Source: Gemmatimonadota bacterium (lineage in GTDB: Bacteria > Gemmatimonadota > Gemmatimonadetes > Longimicrobiales > Gaopeijiaceae). From it: a stretch of 49,310 nucleotides of DNA. Of the stretch, positions 17,252 through 25,582 are shown piece after piece. A program made the translations under genes and the position numbers. The stretch covers positions 1 through 49,310 of the forward strand of contig SLDT01000008.1 of assembly GCA_007125125.1 (NCBI GenBank), written 5' to 3'. The first letter of the stretch is position 1; each line of letters starts with the position of its first letter. The notes below the pieces were generated by a model. It was not told the origin of the DNA, made no database searches, and worked only from the letters and a program-made list of their open reading frames with translations.

Positions 17252-18130
17252 TCACACGGGCAAGGGGACCGGCCTCTCGCCCGAGTAGTCGTAGAACCCC
17301 TTTCCGGCCTTGCGCCCGTAACGCCCCATGGCAACCATCCGACGCAGGAGCGGTGGAGCCGCGTAACGGGATTCCCGGTACTCGTCGAACATGATGTCGG
17401 CGATCCTGAGTGTCGTGTCGTTCCCGACGAAGTCACAGAGGGTGAATGGGCCCATCGGATAGCCACAGCCGAGCACCATTCCCTTGTCGATGTCCTCGAT
17501 CGAGGCGACACCCCGCTCGAGTTGCCGGATCGCGTCGAGCATGTAGGGCACGAGCAGGAGGTTCACGACGAAGCCCGAGCGGTCTCCCGCCGTGATCGGC
17601 TCCTTCCCGAGCGCACGCGCAAAGGCTTGCGAGCGCTCCCAGGTCTCGTCCGAGGTCGCGATCGTGCGCACCACCTCCACGAGCTTCATGACGGGCACCG
17701 GATTGAAGAAGTGCAGGCCGACCACGCGGTCCGGACGCTCGACCGCCGCCGCCATCTCGCTCACCGTGAGCGACGATGTGTTCGTCGCAAAGATCGTGTG
17801 ATCCGGGCAAAGGCCATCGAGGGTGCCGAAGAGCTCGTTCTTGACCGCGAGCTCCTCGATAACCGCTTCGATCACGATGTCCCGATCGGCGAGGGCCTCG
17901 ATCTCGGTCGTGAAGCGAACGCGCCCCAGAACCTCGTCCCGGTCCTCGGCCGTGATCTTTTCGCGCTTGAGAGCGCGAGCGAGCGAGCCCTCGATCCGGC
18001 CACGCCCTGCCTCGACCGCCCTCTCGTCGACCTCCCGGACGAGTACGTCGAAGCCTCCCTTCGCCGCGACCTCCGCGATGCCGCTTCCCATGAGGCCACA
18101 TCCGGCCACACCCACCTTCTGGATCTTCAC
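17252..18130 (-). CDS. 3-hydroxybutyryl-CoA (3-hydroxyacyl-CoA) dehydrogenase
   Basis: It oxidises 3-hydroxyacyl-CoA to 3-ketoacyl-CoA with NAD(P), or the reverse. The 292 residues from GTG 18130 are the usual length for the short Hbd/PaaH form. The Rossmann start G-V-A-G-C-G-L-M-G-S-G-I is at residues 7-18. T-N-T-S-S-L near 120 and H-F-F-N-P-V-P near 143 carry the catalytic Ser and His. The all-helical dimerisation domain shows S-G-F-V-V-N near 190 and ends with G-R-Y-G-R-K-A-G-K-G-F-Y-D-Y. It is 36 bp downstream of a thiolase on the same strand, a standard pairing for beta-oxidation or for a short-chain acyl-CoA route. Confidence 0.93.
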   Translation of the reverse strand: MKIQKVGVAGCGLMGSGIAEVAAKGGFDVLVREVDERAVEAGRGRIEGSLARALKREKITAEDRDEVLGRVRFTTEIEALADRDIVIEAVIEELAVKNELFGTLDGLCPDHTIFATNTSSLTVSEMAAAVERPDRVVGLHFFNPVPVMKLVEVVRTIATSDETWERSQAFARALGKEPITAGDRSGFVVNLLLVPYMLDAIRQLERGVASIEDIDKGMVLGCGYPMGPFTLCDFVGNDTTLRIADIMFDEYRESRYAAPPLLRRMVAMGRYGRKAGKGFYDYSGERPVPLPV

Positions 18131-18166
18131 CCTTTTCTGCTCCTTCGTTTCGAGATTGTCCCGGGT

Positions 18167-19375
18167 TCAGTCGCCGAACGCTTCGACGATCACTGCTCCT
18201 CCCTGCCCTCCGCCAATACAGGCCGACCCGAGGCCGTAACGACCGCCCCGCCGCCGCAACTCGTGGAGGAGGTGAATCGTGATCCGCGCACCGGAGGCTG
18301 CGAGCGGGTGCGTGAGGGCGATCGCGCCGCCATTCACATTCGTACGCTCCGGATCGAGGCCCAGCTCCTTCTCGACCGCCTGGTACTGGGGTGCGAAGGC
18401 CTCGTTCACCTCGACCAGGTCCATCGCGGCGAGTTCGAGGCCGGCGCGCTCGAGTGCCCGTCTTGCCGCCGGGGCCGGACCGATTCCCATCACCCTGGGC
18501 TCCACGCCGACGTAGGCCCAGGAGACGAGGCGTCCGATCGGACGGAGCCCGCGCTCCTCGGCCCACGCAGCGCGCGCGATCACCGCCGAGGCCGAGCCGT
18601 CGCCAATCCCGGAGGCATTCCCCGCTGTCACGAGCCCGTCCTTGCGAAAGTAGGGACGGAGGCCGGCAAGTGCCTCTGCCGTGGTCTCCGGTCGCAGGTG
18701 CTCGTCACGCTCGAAGAGGGTCTCGCCGCGCCGCGTGCGGATGGGCACGGGAGCGATCTCGGCTTCGAAGCGCCCCTCTTCCCAGGCCTGGTGCGCGCGC
18801 TGCTGGCTCCGAAGTGCGACGGCGTCGGCCTCCTCGCGGGTCACTCCGTAGCGGTCCGCGAGCTCCTCGGCAGTCTGAGCCATCGTGAGGTCACAGCGGG
18901 TGTCCAGGAGCGACTCCCAGAGAAGGTCCTCGAACTGGCTCCCCGCCGGTCCGAGTCGAAGGGAGCCCCACCGAGCACCGCGCACGACGTGGGGTGCCTG
19001 GCTCATCGACTCGGTCCCTCCGCAGAGCACCACGTCGGCGTGGCCGAGTAGGATCTCCTGCGCACCTTGCGTGATCGCCTGGAAGCCCGAGCCACAGAGT
19101 CGATTCACGGTCACGGCGGGCACCTCTTCCGGGAGTCCCGCGCCGAGGCCTACATGCCGGGCCAGGTAGATCGCGTCGGACGAGGTTTGCAGAGCATTCC
19201 CGTAGACCACATGGCCGACGTCGGCTGCCTCGACCCCGGCGGCCTCGAGGGCAGATCCGGCCGAGGCGACGGCGAGTTCAGTGGCCGAGAAGTTCTTGAG
19301 CGTTCCTCCGAAGGTACCGAAGGGGGTGCGTCTTCCACTCAGGAAGATGATGTCATCCGATGGGCTGTGCGTCAT
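18167..19375 (-). CDS. Acetyl-CoA C-acyltransferase (thiolase)
   Basis: This thiolase condenses or cleaves acyl-CoA units. The 402 residues fit the family. The nucleophile lies in N-R-L-C-G-S-G-F-Q (Cys94), and the second Cys in G-S-A-C-I-G-G-G-Q-G near the C-terminus. The catalytic His segment reads G-G-A-I-A-L-T-H-P-L-A-A-S-G-A-R, where most thiolases have G-H-P-L-G-A-S-G; the His itself is kept. M-S-Q-A-P-H near 125 is also typical. The ATG at 19375 is well placed. With the dehydrogenase downstream it forms a two-gene fatty-acid or polyhydroxyalkanoate-type module. The preferred chain length cannot be read from the sequence. Confidence 0.92.
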   Translation of the reverse strand: MTHSPSDDIIFLSGRRTPFGTFGGTLKNFSATELAVASAGSALEAAGVEAADVGHVVYGNALQTSSDAIYLARHVGLGAGLPEEVPAVTVNRLCGSGFQAITQGAQEILLGHADVVLCGGTESMSQAPHVVRGARWGSLRLGPAGSQFEDLLWESLLDTRCDLTMAQTAEELADRYGVTREEADAVALRSQQRAHQAWEEGRFEAEIAPVPIRTRRGETLFERDEHLRPETTAEALAGLRPYFRKDGLVTAGNASGIGDGSASAVIARAAWAEERGLRPIGRLVSWAYVGVEPRVMGIGPAPAARRALERAGLELAAMDLVEVNEAFAPQYQAVEKELGLDPERTNVNGGAIALTHPLAASGARITIHLLHELRRRGGRYGLGSACIGGGQGGAVIVEAFGD

Positions 19376-19450
19376 TCGAGACTCTCATCGCAGGGGTGCA
19401 TTGAATTCGATCGAAGGCGGCGTGCAGGATCGCGGACCCGCCACGCCTCC

Positions 19451-20518
19451 CTACCCTCCCGCCTCCCTGAGGTGCGGCAGGAACATCTGCTTGTTGTGTG
19501 ACCGCGCATACGCCTCACTCGCATCGATGGTGCCGGCCATCAGATGGTCCATGATGTGCTGGTCCAGGAGCTGCATGCCATCCTTCTTCCCCGTCTGGAT
19601 GAGCGAGGGAATCTGGTGGATCTTGTTCTCTCGGATCAGGTTCGTGAGCGCGGACGTCCCCACCATGATCTCGAGTGCGGCGACCCGCCCGCGTCCCTCC
19701 TTCTTCCGCATGAGGACCTGCGAGACCACCCCCTTCAGCGACTCGGCGAGCATGGAGCGGATCTGCGCCTGCTGATCGGCGGGAAACACGTCGATGATGC
19801 GGTCGACCGTCTTCGGGGCCGAGTTCGTGTGGAGCGTCCCGAAAACGAGATGGCCCGTCTCGGCCGCCGTGATCCCGAGTTCGATCGTTTCCCGGTCACG
19901 CATCTCGCCCACGAGGATCACGTCCGGGTCTTCGCGCAGTGCAGCTCGCAACGCGGCCGCGAAGGAGCGCGTGTTCGTCCCGATCTCGCGCTGGTTCACG
20001 AGGCACTTCTTGTTCGGGTGCGTGAACTCGATCGGATCTTCGATCGTGAGAATGTGGTCGTGTCGGGTCTCGTTGATCAGGTCGATGAGCGCTGCAAGGG
20101 TCGTGGACTTCCCCGATCCCGTCGGGCCCGTCACGAGGACCAGCCCCTTCGAGAGACGCGCAAAGCCGCGCACGGCCTCGGGCAGGTCGAGCTGGTCGGC
20201 CGTCAGGACCTCGGCGGGGATCGTTCGAAAGACGGCCCCCGGTCCCTTGCGCTGCTGGAAGACGTTCACCCGGAAGCGCGACACCCCCGGGATCTCGTAG
20301 GCGAAGTCGAGGTCCAGCGTCTCGTCGAACTGGGCCCGCCAGTCGTCCCGCATGATCTCGTGCAGGAGCATCTCGAGGTCCCGTGCCGAGAGCTCGCGGA
20401 AGGGAAAGGGCTGCAACTGTCCATCGCGACGCATGAGGGGCGGGGCGCCGGTGGAGAGGTGAAGGTCGGAGCCACCATGATCGGCGAGCGCCTTCAGAAA
20501 CTGGTCGATCTTGGCCAT
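19451..20518 (-). CDS. pilT: Type IV pilus retraction ATPase PilT
   Basis: PilT is the hexameric motor that drives pilus disassembly and twitching. The 355 residues from ATG 20518 have the expected order: an N-terminal PAS-like part with D-L-H-L-S-T-G-A-P-P near 18-27, Walker A G-P-T-G-S-G-K-S-T near 135, the Asp box I-E-D-P-I-E-F near 162, Walker B D-V-I-L-V-G-E-M-R-D near 200 and the His box G-H-L-V-F-G-T-L-H-T-N-S near 222. A-x-x-L-x-G-V-V-S-Q near 265 fits the PilT-specific segment. An in-frame upstream extension to 20605 is unlikely. A protein with a GspE N-terminal domain is encoded 43 bp upstream. No pilin or PilB is in view. Confidence 0.95.
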   Translation of the reverse strand: MAKIDQFLKALADHGGSDLHLSTGAPPLMRRDGQLQPFPFRELSARDLEMLLHEIMRDDWRAQFDETLDLDFAYEIPGVSRFRVNVFQQRKGPGAVFRTIPAEVLTADQLDLPEAVRGFARLSKGLVLVTGPTGSGKSTTLAALIDLINETRHDHILTIEDPIEFTHPNKKCLVNQREIGTNTRSFAAALRAALREDPDVILVGEMRDRETIELGITAAETGHLVFGTLHTNSAPKTVDRIIDVFPADQQAQIRSMLAESLKGVVSQVLMRKKEGRGRVAALEIMVGTSALTNLIRENKIHQIPSLIQTGKKDGMQLLDQHIMDHLMAGTIDASEAYARSHNKQMFLPHLREAGG

Positions 20519-20561
20519 TCCCAGCGTCCTGGTTCGAGTCCAGAGGGGGTGCGCGGTCGCA

Positions 20562-21836
20562 TCACCCTTCGACCGGTTCGAGAGTCCAGCTCCAGGCACC
20601 CCCACCCCGGTCTCGGAGGTCGAGGAGCCAGTTCACTCCGGAGGGAAGGAGCGCCGCCGACAGCTCATCGGGGGTACCCACATACACGAAGACATCGACG
20701 GCCAGCTCGCGGAGCCCCCCCCAGAAGCGAGTCTGGTCCGGAGTCAGGTCCACCGTCAGCGCGTCGAAACGGAAGTCCCCGAGTTCTTCCAGCCTTCGCT
20801 CCCCCGAGCCGTCCGGAGTCTCGAGGGGGAGGGTGAGCACCCCGGGGGTGTCGCCCGTGTCCCAGTTCCCGGTCAGGTGCAGCGACCGATATCCGGTCGG
20901 AAGGAGCAACCCCGGAAGGTGCGGCAGGAGGTCCCGGACGGTGCCGGAAGGCTGCCCGGTCAGGGCGAGCACGATTCGTGTCTGTTCGACCAGGAGCCGC
21001 AGCTCATCCAGAAGGTCCTGAGGCACGGTCGGCAGCAGCCGCTCCGACTCGGAGGGTGCCTTCGGCGTGAAGAGGATCTCGCGCCCCTCTCCGGTCACGA
21101 GAGCACGCACCTCGATCAGGGTCGGGGCAGATCGAACCGTCTGGATCGTCGCGACCCACGCAACCTCTCCATGCCTCGGCAGGCGCTCGACCGGCGGAGG
21201 AACCAGGATCTCGTTCAGGGCGTCCTCCCACCCGGCCTGCATTCGGTAGCGATGGCGGCGCTCGCCCGACTCCCACCACCCGATGGCACGCTCCTCCCGC
21301 ACCGACACCCCCCAACGCTCCGAAGAAGCCTTCATCGCCCCCTCGACCAAGGCTTCGAAGGAGAGCGCCTCGCCCGAGGCGAGTCCCTCTCGACTCCGGG
21401 CCCAGCGTGAGTAGACACCCCGAATCGCCTCCCGAATCGTGTGGGTGCTCGCGAGCGCAAGATCGACGTCGAACCCGGTGCGCCGAGAGAGCTCCTCGGC
21501 CGGCATCGTGTTCAGGGGCGAGTCCACGACAAGTGTGAGCCGATCTCCAGTCCGAGTAAGGGGCAAGGCCATGTGACGGAGTGCCCAGTCGGCCCGCACG
21601 AGCAGGGCGGCCTCCGGATCGACCGATTCCGCGTGTGGATAGACGTAGGGGAGGTCGAATTGCGAGGCGAGGGTCCAGTCGACCTCCTGCTGGCTCACGA
21701 TGCCCAGCGCCACCAGAGCCTCCCCGAAGAATCCACCGTGGGCGGCCTGGTGCCCGAGGGCTCGATCCACGTCGTCCTGCGTGACCCGACCGATCTCCTG
21801 AAGAATGTCGCCGAGGTTTCTTCGCTCAGTCGTCAT
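20562..21836 (-). CDS. GspE/PilB N-terminal (MshEN-type) domain protein lacking the ATPase domain
   Basis: The 424-residue protein opens with R-R-N-L-G-D-I-L-Q-E-I-G-R-V-T-Q-D-D-V-D-R-A-L. A second L-G-E/F-G-E-A-L-V-A-L-G-I-V-S-Q-Q-E-V repeat and the Y-V-Y-P-x-x-E-S-V-D-P segment follow, together the plan of the T2SS/T4P ATPase N-terminal domain, which in the MshEN form binds c-di-GMP. After about residue 150 no Walker A or B is present; the rest is a mixed domain with many Trp, Glu and Arg. It may be a regulator or assembly factor for the pilus system encoded by pilT downstream. A diguanylate cyclase occurs at 34.7 kb, but a link to it is inference. The start overlaps the leuB stop by 11 bp. 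Confidence 0.75.
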   Translation of the reverse strand: MTTERRNLGDILQEIGRVTQDDVDRALGHQAAHGGFFGEALVALGIVSQQEVDWTLASQFDLPYVYPHAESVDPEAALLVRADWALRHMALPLTRTGDRLTLVVDSPLNTMPAEELSRRTGFDVDLALASTHTIREAIRGVYSRWARSREGLASGEALSFEALVEGAMKASSERWGVSVREERAIGWWESGERRHRYRMQAGWEDALNEILVPPPVERLPRHGEVAWVATIQTVRSAPTLIEVRALVTGEGREILFTPKAPSESERLLPTVPQDLLDELRLLVEQTRIVLALTGQPSGTVRDLLPHLPGLLLPTGYRSLHLTGNWDTGDTPGVLTLPLETPDGSGERRLEELGDFRFDALTVDLTPDQTRFWGGLRELAVDVFVYVGTPDELSAALLPSGVNWLLDLRDRGGGAWSWTLEPVEG

Positions 21837-22914
21837 TCGGTTCCACTCCGGCTGACATGCGCATGGCAACCCGACCGGCAATCCACCGGCCGACCTCGCT
21901 CGTCGTCGCCTCCCCCCCAAGGTCCGGAGTGCCGAGCCCGGCTTGGAGCGCTTCGGCCACCACCCCGTTCACGAGACCGGCCAGGTCGGGCCGTCCCAGG
22001 TGGTCCATCAGAAGGGCCGTGCAGAGGATCGCTGCGATCGGATTGGCCCGACCGCTCCCGGCGATGTCCGGAGCCGAGCCGTGCACGGGCTCGAAGAGGG
22101 CACGCCCCGTCTCCGGATTCACGTTCGCCGACGCAGCAAGGCCCAGACCGCCAGTGAGTGCCGCGGCGAGGTCGCTCAGGATGTCCCCGAAGAGGTTCGA
22201 GGTGACGACCACGTCGTGATGAGCCGGGCGCCGCACGAGGTCCATGACCATTGCGTCGACATACATGGTCTCGGTTCGCACCTCCGGGTACGTCGACGCA
22301 ACCTCGTGGAAGGTCCGTCGCCAGAGGGCACCTCCATGGGGCATCGCATTCGCCTTGTCCACGAGCGTCACCCGCTTCCGGCCACCCTCGTGCGCGAACT
22401 CGAAGGCCGCCCGGACGATCCGCTCGACCCCGTGCCGTGTGTTCACGTCTTCCTCGATCGCGATCTCCTGGTCCGTCCCCCCACGCAGCGTGCCACCGGC
22501 GCCCGTGTAGACCCCCTCCGTGTTCTCGCGGAAGATGTGCAGGTCCATCGCACGGCCGTCGGGATGGTGAAGGGGCGAGAGACGAGGATGCCGGACCCGG
22601 CATGGACGGTAGTTCACGTACAGGTCCATCCGGAACCTCAGGCCCAGAAGGATATCTCGCGCATGCTCGTTCCCCGGCACCCGCGGGTCCCCAAGCGCCC
22701 CGAGGAGAATCGCGTCGAAGTCGTCGGACAGGCGCCGAAACTCCTCCTCCGTGATCGACCGCCCGGTAGCGAGGAATCGGTCGGCACCGAGATCGAGCGT
22801 CTCCAGCTCGAGCGTCAGCTCCGGATCCCGCGCCAGGATCTCCAGGACCCTCGTCGCCTCGGCCACGACCTCGGGTCCGACACCATCGCCGGGAATCAGT
22901 GCTAAGCGTGCCAT
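21826..22914 (-). CDS. leuB: 3-isopropylmalate dehydrogenase (LeuB-type)
   Basis: LeuB oxidatively decarboxylates 3-isopropylmalate with NAD in leucine synthesis. The 362 residues from ATG 22914 start L-A-L-I-P-G-D-G-V-G-P-E-V. Other family positions are R-E-N-T-E-G-V-Y-T-G near 135, D-K-A-N-A-M near 190, D-A-M-V-M-D-L-V near 225, N-L-F-G-D-I-L-S-D near 243 and H-G-S-A-P-D-I-A-G near 280. The G-L-x-x-R-x-x-L/M-D region and V-N-T-R-x-G-V-E-R-I-V resemble actinobacterial LeuB. Tartrate or isocitrate dehydrogenase are less likely alternatives. leuC, leuD and leuA are not adjacent; the gene is embedded between envelope and pilus genes. An upstream in-frame extension to 22980 is improbable. Confidence 0.75.
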   Translation of the reverse strand: MARLALIPGDGVGPEVVAEATRVLEILARDPELTLELETLDLGADRFLATGRSITEEEFRRLSDDFDAILLGALGDPRVPGNEHARDILLGLRFRMDLYVNYRPCRVRHPRLSPLHHPDGRAMDLHIFRENTEGVYTGAGGTLRGGTDQEIAIEEDVNTRHGVERIVRAAFEFAHEGGRKRVTLVDKANAMPHGGALWRRTFHEVASTYPEVRTETMYVDAMVMDLVRRPAHHDVVVTSNLFGDILSDLAAALTGGLGLAASANVNPETGRALFEPVHGSAPDIAGSGRANPIAAILCTALLMDHLGRPDLAGLVNGVVAEALQAGLGTPDLGGEATTSEVGRWIAGRVAMRMSAGVEPNDD

Positions 22915-23002
22915 CGGAAAGGTACCGGGTTCGAGGGAAGTCGAAAGCTCAGCGGCGGAGCCAAGTATAGGACCCGGCACCTCACCGCGCCACGCTCCGA
23001 AC

Positions 23003-23476
23003 TCATCGCCCCCCCACCCGAATTGATCCCTCGACAGGTGGTCCCGAACCCTCGATCAGGAAGGGGTACAGGCCCTCCGGGGCGTCGACAAAGGTCAGCA
23101 CGAGTCTGGCATCGCGCTCCACGAGGGGTGGGAACTCCGCCTGTCCCGATCTCAGGAGGAAGGTGCGCTCGTCGGCGCCGAGCTGTCCGGCATCGAAACG
23201 GAGCCGGTGCACCCTTCCATCCATGACCCTGAACTGGACGAGGTGCCCTGCCTCGACCTGCGTGTGCGCGGGAAGCACGCGGGTTCGATCGCCACGACCA
23301 CTCAGGAGCACGGTGTGGATCGGGGTCTCGGGCGGCAGCCCGAATTCGACAGCCAGCTCCGGATCGGTCGGGGGAGGTGGTGGCTCGACACATCCGTGAA
23401 GAACCAGCGCGCCCCCCCCTGCCACAACGCATGCGACGACGCGGAACGGGCTGCTTCGCCTACGCCGCTTCGACAC
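23003..23476 (-). CDS. Cupredoxin-like lipoprotein apparently lacking copper ligands
   Basis: The 157-residue product from GTG 23476 starts with a basic N-terminus (S-K-R-R-R-R), a hydrophobic stretch and a lipobox L-H-G-C near residue 29. The rest has a cupredoxin-like rhythm: V-E-A-G-H-L-V-Q-F-R-V-M-D near 75, V-H-R-L-R-F with a possible first ligand His, and a final L-Y-P-F-L-I-E-G-S-G-P-P-V-E-G-S-I-R-V. In plastocyanin-like proteins that last part would carry C-x-x-H-x-x-M ligands; here I, S and V stand in those places. It probably sits in the membrane facing the periplasm as a structural domain. The start lies 17 bp inside the zinc-ribbon gene, so the two are coupled. An alternative is a non-cupredoxin beta-sandwich lipoprotein. 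Confidence 0.6.
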   Translation of the reverse strand: MSKRRRRSSPFRVVACVVAGGGALVLHGCVEPPPPPTDPELAVEFGLPPETPIHTVLLSGRGDRTRVLPAHTQVEAGHLVQFRVMDGRVHRLRFDAGQLGADERTFLLRSGQAEFPPLVERDARLVLTFVDAPEGLYPFLIEGSGPPVEGSIRVGGR

Positions 23477-24239
23477 CGCAGGCGATGCAGAACCGCCAGT
23501 CGCGCTCCAGGACCTCGCCGCAGTCCCCACACGGTTTGACGAAGACGTTCGTGCCACAGAAGGGGCAGAAGCGAAGGTTCTCCCTTGCCGGGAGGTCGGC
23601 CGCGCAATCCGGGCAGGCCTGCGGCACATTGGCGAGCGGATCTTCGCCCGGGGCGTCAGCTTGCCCCCCGACCAGGTTCGCCCCGACTCGAGGGTCTTCG
23701 ACTGCAGCCCGGGGGACCTCCGCATCGCTCCCGCCACCGTCAGGGCCAGCCTTCGTGCTCCTGCTCGTGCCGGTCCTGCCCCCTCCGGAGGCAATCTCGG
23801 GCGGGCTGAACTCGTCCTCGTCCAGCCCCTCGAGTTCGAGTTCGGGTGATTCACCCTGACTCCGGGCCGTTGCTCCCCTCGCGCTCACGGGCTCGAGGTC
23901 GATCCGCTCCGGGTTCAGGTGAACTCCCACCGCCGCGTACTCACGGTAGAGCCCCGTATTCGGGTTCGGTGAGCGCAACTCGAGACGAATCCGCTCGCGT
24001 GCAGTGTCGGACTCGAGCACGAGGAACTCCCCCTCTCCCCCCAGAAGTCGGAGGAGAGCATCCTCGTAGTCCCCATTGATCTCGACGCCCAGCCGGTCGC
24101 GATGCGTGCGGTAGGGAATGAGCGACTGGTAGATCTCGGCGACGGTGAAGGAGTCCTTCTCGTAGGTCGGCTTCGTCTCTCGAATCTCCTCCAGGAGGAC
24201 CTGGAAGAAGCGGTCGAGCGAGGGGGTCGAAGTACGCAT
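23460..24239 (-). CDS. Protein with C-terminal double zinc ribbon
   Basis: The 259 residues have an N-terminal helical and mixed domain of about 120 residues, then an acidic, low-complexity linker (about 125-205). The C-terminus is a pair of zinc ribbons, with C-P-D-C and C-P-F-C near 212-236 and C-G-D-C and C-I-A-C near 240-256. Such DZANK-type ribbons mediate protein or nucleic-acid contacts. The N-terminal domain, with S-F-T-V-A-E-I-Y-Q-S-L-I-P-Y-R and D-Y-E-D-A-L-L-R-L-L-G-G, is not one I can name, though it seems conserved-type. It is 26 bp downstream of a TPR gene and overlaps the lipoprotein gene. No membrane helix is seen, so it is probably cytoplasmic. Confidence 0.65.
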   Translation of the reverse strand: MRTSTPSLDRFFQVLLEEIRETKPTYEKDSFTVAEIYQSLIPYRTHRDRLGVEINGDYEDALLRLLGGEGEFLVLESDTARERIRLELRSPNPNTGLYREYAAVGVHLNPERIDLEPVSARGATARSQGESPELELEGLDEDEFSPPEIASGGGRTGTSRSTKAGPDGGGSDAEVPRAAVEDPRVGANLVGGQADAPGEDPLANVPQACPDCAADLPARENLRFCPFCGTNVFVKPCGDCGEVLERDWRFCIACGVEAA

Positions 24240-24265
24240 GGCAAACCGGATGGGAGGTCGAAGGA

Positions 24266-25396
24266 TCAGGAAGGTTCCCGGGTCGCATCGCCGTCCAGAT
24301 CGCCCTGGACGAGTTGCAGGAGCCCCGCGCCGACGGCACCCCGAAGGAGGCTGACGGCGTCGTGCATCGGCACAACGACCCCGTACCGCTCATGCCAGTC
24401 CTCGGCAAGCCGCCGCATGAAGTGAGTTACGGGCTCGTGGGAGAACCCGGCGGCGTCCCGCATCTGGCGCAGGATCTCGGGGCAGGTGCCTCGGAAGACC
24501 GCCCCCGACTGGGCCCGCAGGGAGATTCTGCGCCCCTCCTCCGCGGCCCGAAAGAGTTCGAGCTGCTCGCTATCCCGGCCCGGAGAGACCTCGTGACCGG
24601 AGAAGCGTGCCTCGACCTCGAGGAGAAGTCGCTCCACCGGGTCGTCCTGCGGCGCCTCCAGAGTCGCGAGGTGGCTCCTCCAGGGCAGGAGTCGAGGATC
24701 ATCCCGGTCCCAGCCCTGGACCGAGCGCTTCAGCTCGATCAGGCGCCAGGTGGCGACGGAATCCCAGTGATCGGGAAGGGGCACGCGCTCGAATTCGCGC
24801 AAGGCACCGCTCCAGTCGCCGCGCTCATACAGAATGTGTCCGAGGTAGAGACGGGCGTCGTGATGATCCGGATCGATCCGGAGCACGCGGCGGAGGTGAC
24901 GGGAAGCCCCCACCTCGTCCCCCATCTGATGCAGGGTGTAGCCAATGGAAGCGATCGCCTCTGCGCTATCGGGATGGGCCGCCACAAGTCGGGTGAAGGT
25001 CTCGAGCGCTTCGCGATGAAGCCCCTCGCGGAAGAGGGCGCGCCCGATCGTGAGCATGAGCTCGACATCGTCGTCGAAGCCCATCGACCGAACAGCTCGG
25101 AAGAGACGGAGTGCCTCGGCCTGGTCGCCGAGACGAAGCAGAATCTCTCCCATCCCGACCAGGGCCTCCTCGTGCGCCGGATCGAGGACGAGGGCCCTGT
25201 GGAAGGCGGCCCGGGCCCATGCGAACTCCTCTCGGGCAAGCCTCGCATAGCCGAGGCCGACCAGAAGTTCGACCGCGCTGGGGTAGAGCGTGAGGCCCTC
25301 CTTCAGCATGTGGAGAGCCGCGTCATAGTCACCTTCCGTGTAAAGAAGGTGCGCCTGTTCGTCGTATTCCTCTGAGCTCCAGAAGTGGTCGGGCAT
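24266..25396 (-). CDS. Tetratricopeptide-repeat protein
   Basis: The 376-residue product from ATG 25396 has about six TPR units in residues 10-215. Each shows the A-x-x-x-Y/L-x-x-G-x-x-x-x-A-L-x-x-F pattern, for example L-L-Y-T-E-G-D-Y-D-A-A-L, A-R-E-E-F-A-W-A-R-A-A-F-H-R-A and H-I-L-Y-E-R-G-D-W-S-G-A-L. The last 150 residues are a separate helical region ending in an acidic tail (G-D-L-D-G-D). There is no signal peptide, so it is likely a cytoplasmic scaffold. It is the first gene of the minus-strand run that continues through the zinc-ribbon, lipoprotein, leuB and pilus genes. The partner is unknown. Confidence 0.85.
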   Translation of the reverse strand: MPDHFWSSEEYDEQAHLLYTEGDYDAALHMLKEGLTLYPSAVELLVGLGYARLAREEFAWARAAFHRALVLDPAHEEALVGMGEILLRLGDQAEALRLFRAVRSMGFDDDVELMLTIGRALFREGLHREALETFTRLVAAHPDSAEAIASIGYTLHQMGDEVGASRHLRRVLRIDPDHHDARLYLGHILYERGDWSGALREFERVPLPDHWDSVATWRLIELKRSVQGWDRDDPRLLPWRSHLATLEAPQDDPVERLLLEVEARFSGHEVSPGRDSEQLELFRAAEEGRRISLRAQSGAVFRGTCPEILRQMRDAAGFSHEPVTHFMRRLAEDWHERYGVVVPMHDAVSLLRGAVGAGLLQLVQGDLDGDATREPS

Positions 25397-25514
25397 GCGC
25401 GCTGTGTTCCCCCGGGGGGCGGTGACGACGGGCCTGAGCAGAAACGGGAGTCCTGCCGAAAAGAATCTATGGTGCGGTCGGCTTCGAGACCAGCCTGCGG
25501 GCTCGGATTCCTCG

Positions 25515-25552
25515 CACGAAAAGGGGGAGCCCCTACCGGGACTCCCCCTTCG
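25515..25552 (-). terminator. Intrinsic terminator
   Basis: On the minus strand, AAGGGGGAGTCCC pairs with GGGCTCCCCCTT with one bulged base and is followed by TTTTCG. It lies about 35-70 bp past the stop of the 25583-25915 gene and before the TPR gene, so the two are probably separate transcripts. Confidence 0.65.
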
Positions 25553-25582
25553 GATCAGCCCCGGCAGCCGGAGCGTCTCGGA

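Noticed and set aside
20528-20545. GGTTCGAGTCC near the pilT start, tRNA-like
   Set aside because: One T-stem pair mismatches, the required 5' acceptor partner is absent and the upstream part is pilT coding sequence.
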